From Arcobacter sp. (GTDB taxonomy: Bacteria; Campylobacterota; Campylobacteria; Campylobacterales; Sulfurimonadaceae), in NCBI GenBank assembly GCA_024637195.1, contig JAGXFN010000004.1, positions 1-64,000 on the forward strand: a stretch of DNA of 64,000 bases, read 5' to 3'. Within the stretch, counting starts at the first letter, position 1. Each line of letters opens with the position of its first letter. A program made the translations under genes and the position numbers. Shown here piece after piece: positions 63,419 through 64,000 of the stretch. The notes beneath the pieces were generated by a model, which did not search any database, had not been told where the DNA came from, and saw nothing but the letters and a program-made list of their open reading frames with translations.

Positions 63419-64000
63419 ACGAACTTAATCCAATACTTTTAAAACAGGTACAACATCTCCCTAAATCCGCCGGCGTCTATCACTATTTTGATGAAAACGG
63501 AAAACTTCTATACATCGGCAAGGCCAAAAATCTGCTCGCGCGCGTCAAGAGCTATTTTAGATTTTCTCCACTGTTTACACCAAATCCCGCCGTGAGTTCA
63601 CGCATCTTAAAAATGCTGCATGAGGTTCACACCATGCATTACATTGTCGTTGAGAATGAGCATGATGCGCTAATCTTGGAAAACTCCCTGATCAAACAGC
63701 TGCGACCAAAATACAATATCCTGCTGCGTGATGACAAGACCTACCCTTACATCTATTTTGACAAGGCAAAAGAGTTTCCGCGCTTTGAGATCACGCGAAC
63801 TATCCTCTCAGACAAGCAGATCGAATACTACGGCCCATTTTCCACCGCAGCGCGCGATATCTTAAACGCCCTCTACGAGCTTCTTCCTCTTGTTCAGACA
63901 AAAAGCTGTCTCAAAGGCGGCAAAGCCTGTTTGTACTATCAGATAAAAAAGTGTTTTGCCCCCTGTGAAAAGAAGATCTCTCCGGAAGAATACTCCCGTT
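63415..64000 (+). CDS. uvrC: Excinuclease ABC subunit C (5' part, runs off the edge)
   Basis: Starts at ATG 63415, overlapping the previous stop. The GIY-YIG nuclease domain is visible: [31 protein letters not shown], with Arg at the usual place and [25 protein letters not shown]; the first 195 codons only are present. Makes the 3' incision in nucleotide excision repair with UvrB. The rest is beyond the window. Confidence 0.96.
   Translation, partial: MNELNPILLKQVQHLPKSAGVYHYFDENGKLLYIGKAKNLLARVKSYFRFSPLFTPNPAVSSRILKMLHEVHTMHYIVVENEHDALILENSLIKQLRPKYNILLRDDKTYPYIYFDKAKEFPRFEITRTILSDKQIEYYGPFSTAARDILNALYELLPLVQTKSCLKGGKACLYYQIKKCFAPCEKKISPEEYSR

Noticed and set aside
1..64000. CRISPR arrays, prophage or transposons
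   Set aside because: No regular direct repeats with spacers, no phage structural genes and no recognisable transposase or terminal inverted repeats were found.

Overview
The window looks like chromosomal DNA of a free-living, sulfur-oxidising member of the Campylobacterota (Sulfurimonas / Sulfurovum / Sulfuricurvum type). The reasons are the gene neighbourhoods (rpmF-plsX-fabH, dxs-fliH-fliG-fliF-hisC-pheA-lysA, a lone atpE gene), a Tat-exported flavocytochrome c sulfide dehydrogenase flavoprotein, an Opr-type porin, and an NhaD antiporter. No phage, transposon or CRISPR array is visible. Assignment to a genus is inference.

Layout. 1-210: a consensus sigma70 promoter pointing out of the left edge, probably for an RNA operon. 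0.2-2.8 kb: an RND/MMPL-type exporter with a thioredoxin-fold partner. 3-7.6 kb: fatty-acid/phospholipid initiation (fabH, plsX) with rpmF and yceD, then ndk, a ferredoxin and metK. 7.8-8.4 kb: a 2-Cys peroxiredoxin. 8.6-17.6 kb: dxs, the flagellar MS-ring/switch genes fliH-fliG-fliF, and amino-acid genes hisC, pheA, lysA. 17.7-22.4 kb: an LptF/G-type permease, pth, rplY, pilT, tal. 22.5-24.8 kb: a DUF4105/DUF3015 envelope pair. 24.9-28.1 kb: aat-clpA-clpS, a complete bacterial N-degron module. 28.2-32 kb: sulfhydrylase-like PLP enzyme, bioD, pyrB, pabB. 32.1-38.6 kb: a PIF1-type helicase, a three-gene MoxR ATPase / VWA / repeat-protein cassette, an exonuclease and an unrecognised small gene. 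38.8-42.3 kb: Nudix hydrolase, outer-membrane proteins and the major porin with a clear terminator. 42.4-45.8 kb: a lipoprotein and a periplasmic cytochrome c / Rieske / FccB electron-transfer cluster.

46.2-48.5 kb is the accessory part. Three attC-like recombination sites separate short minus-strand genes of very different base composition (mntP, a DUF3465 protein, an ADP-ribosyltransferase-like protein, an HNH-like protein). This is an integron-style cassette array with no integrase in the window, lying next to tRNA-Leu(GAG). Two of the cassette genes have a one-base insertion in a homopolymer.

49-58 kb: atpE; then a tight minus-strand operon purD-RDD-lptD-mce-phosphoribosyltransferase-pnp that joins purine synthesis, outer-membrane biogenesis and RNA decay. 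Just upstream of purD is a 6S RNA-like gene with its own promoter. 58.3-64 kb: guaA, nhaD, nadB, a DUF721-like gene and the start of uvrC, which runs off the right edge.
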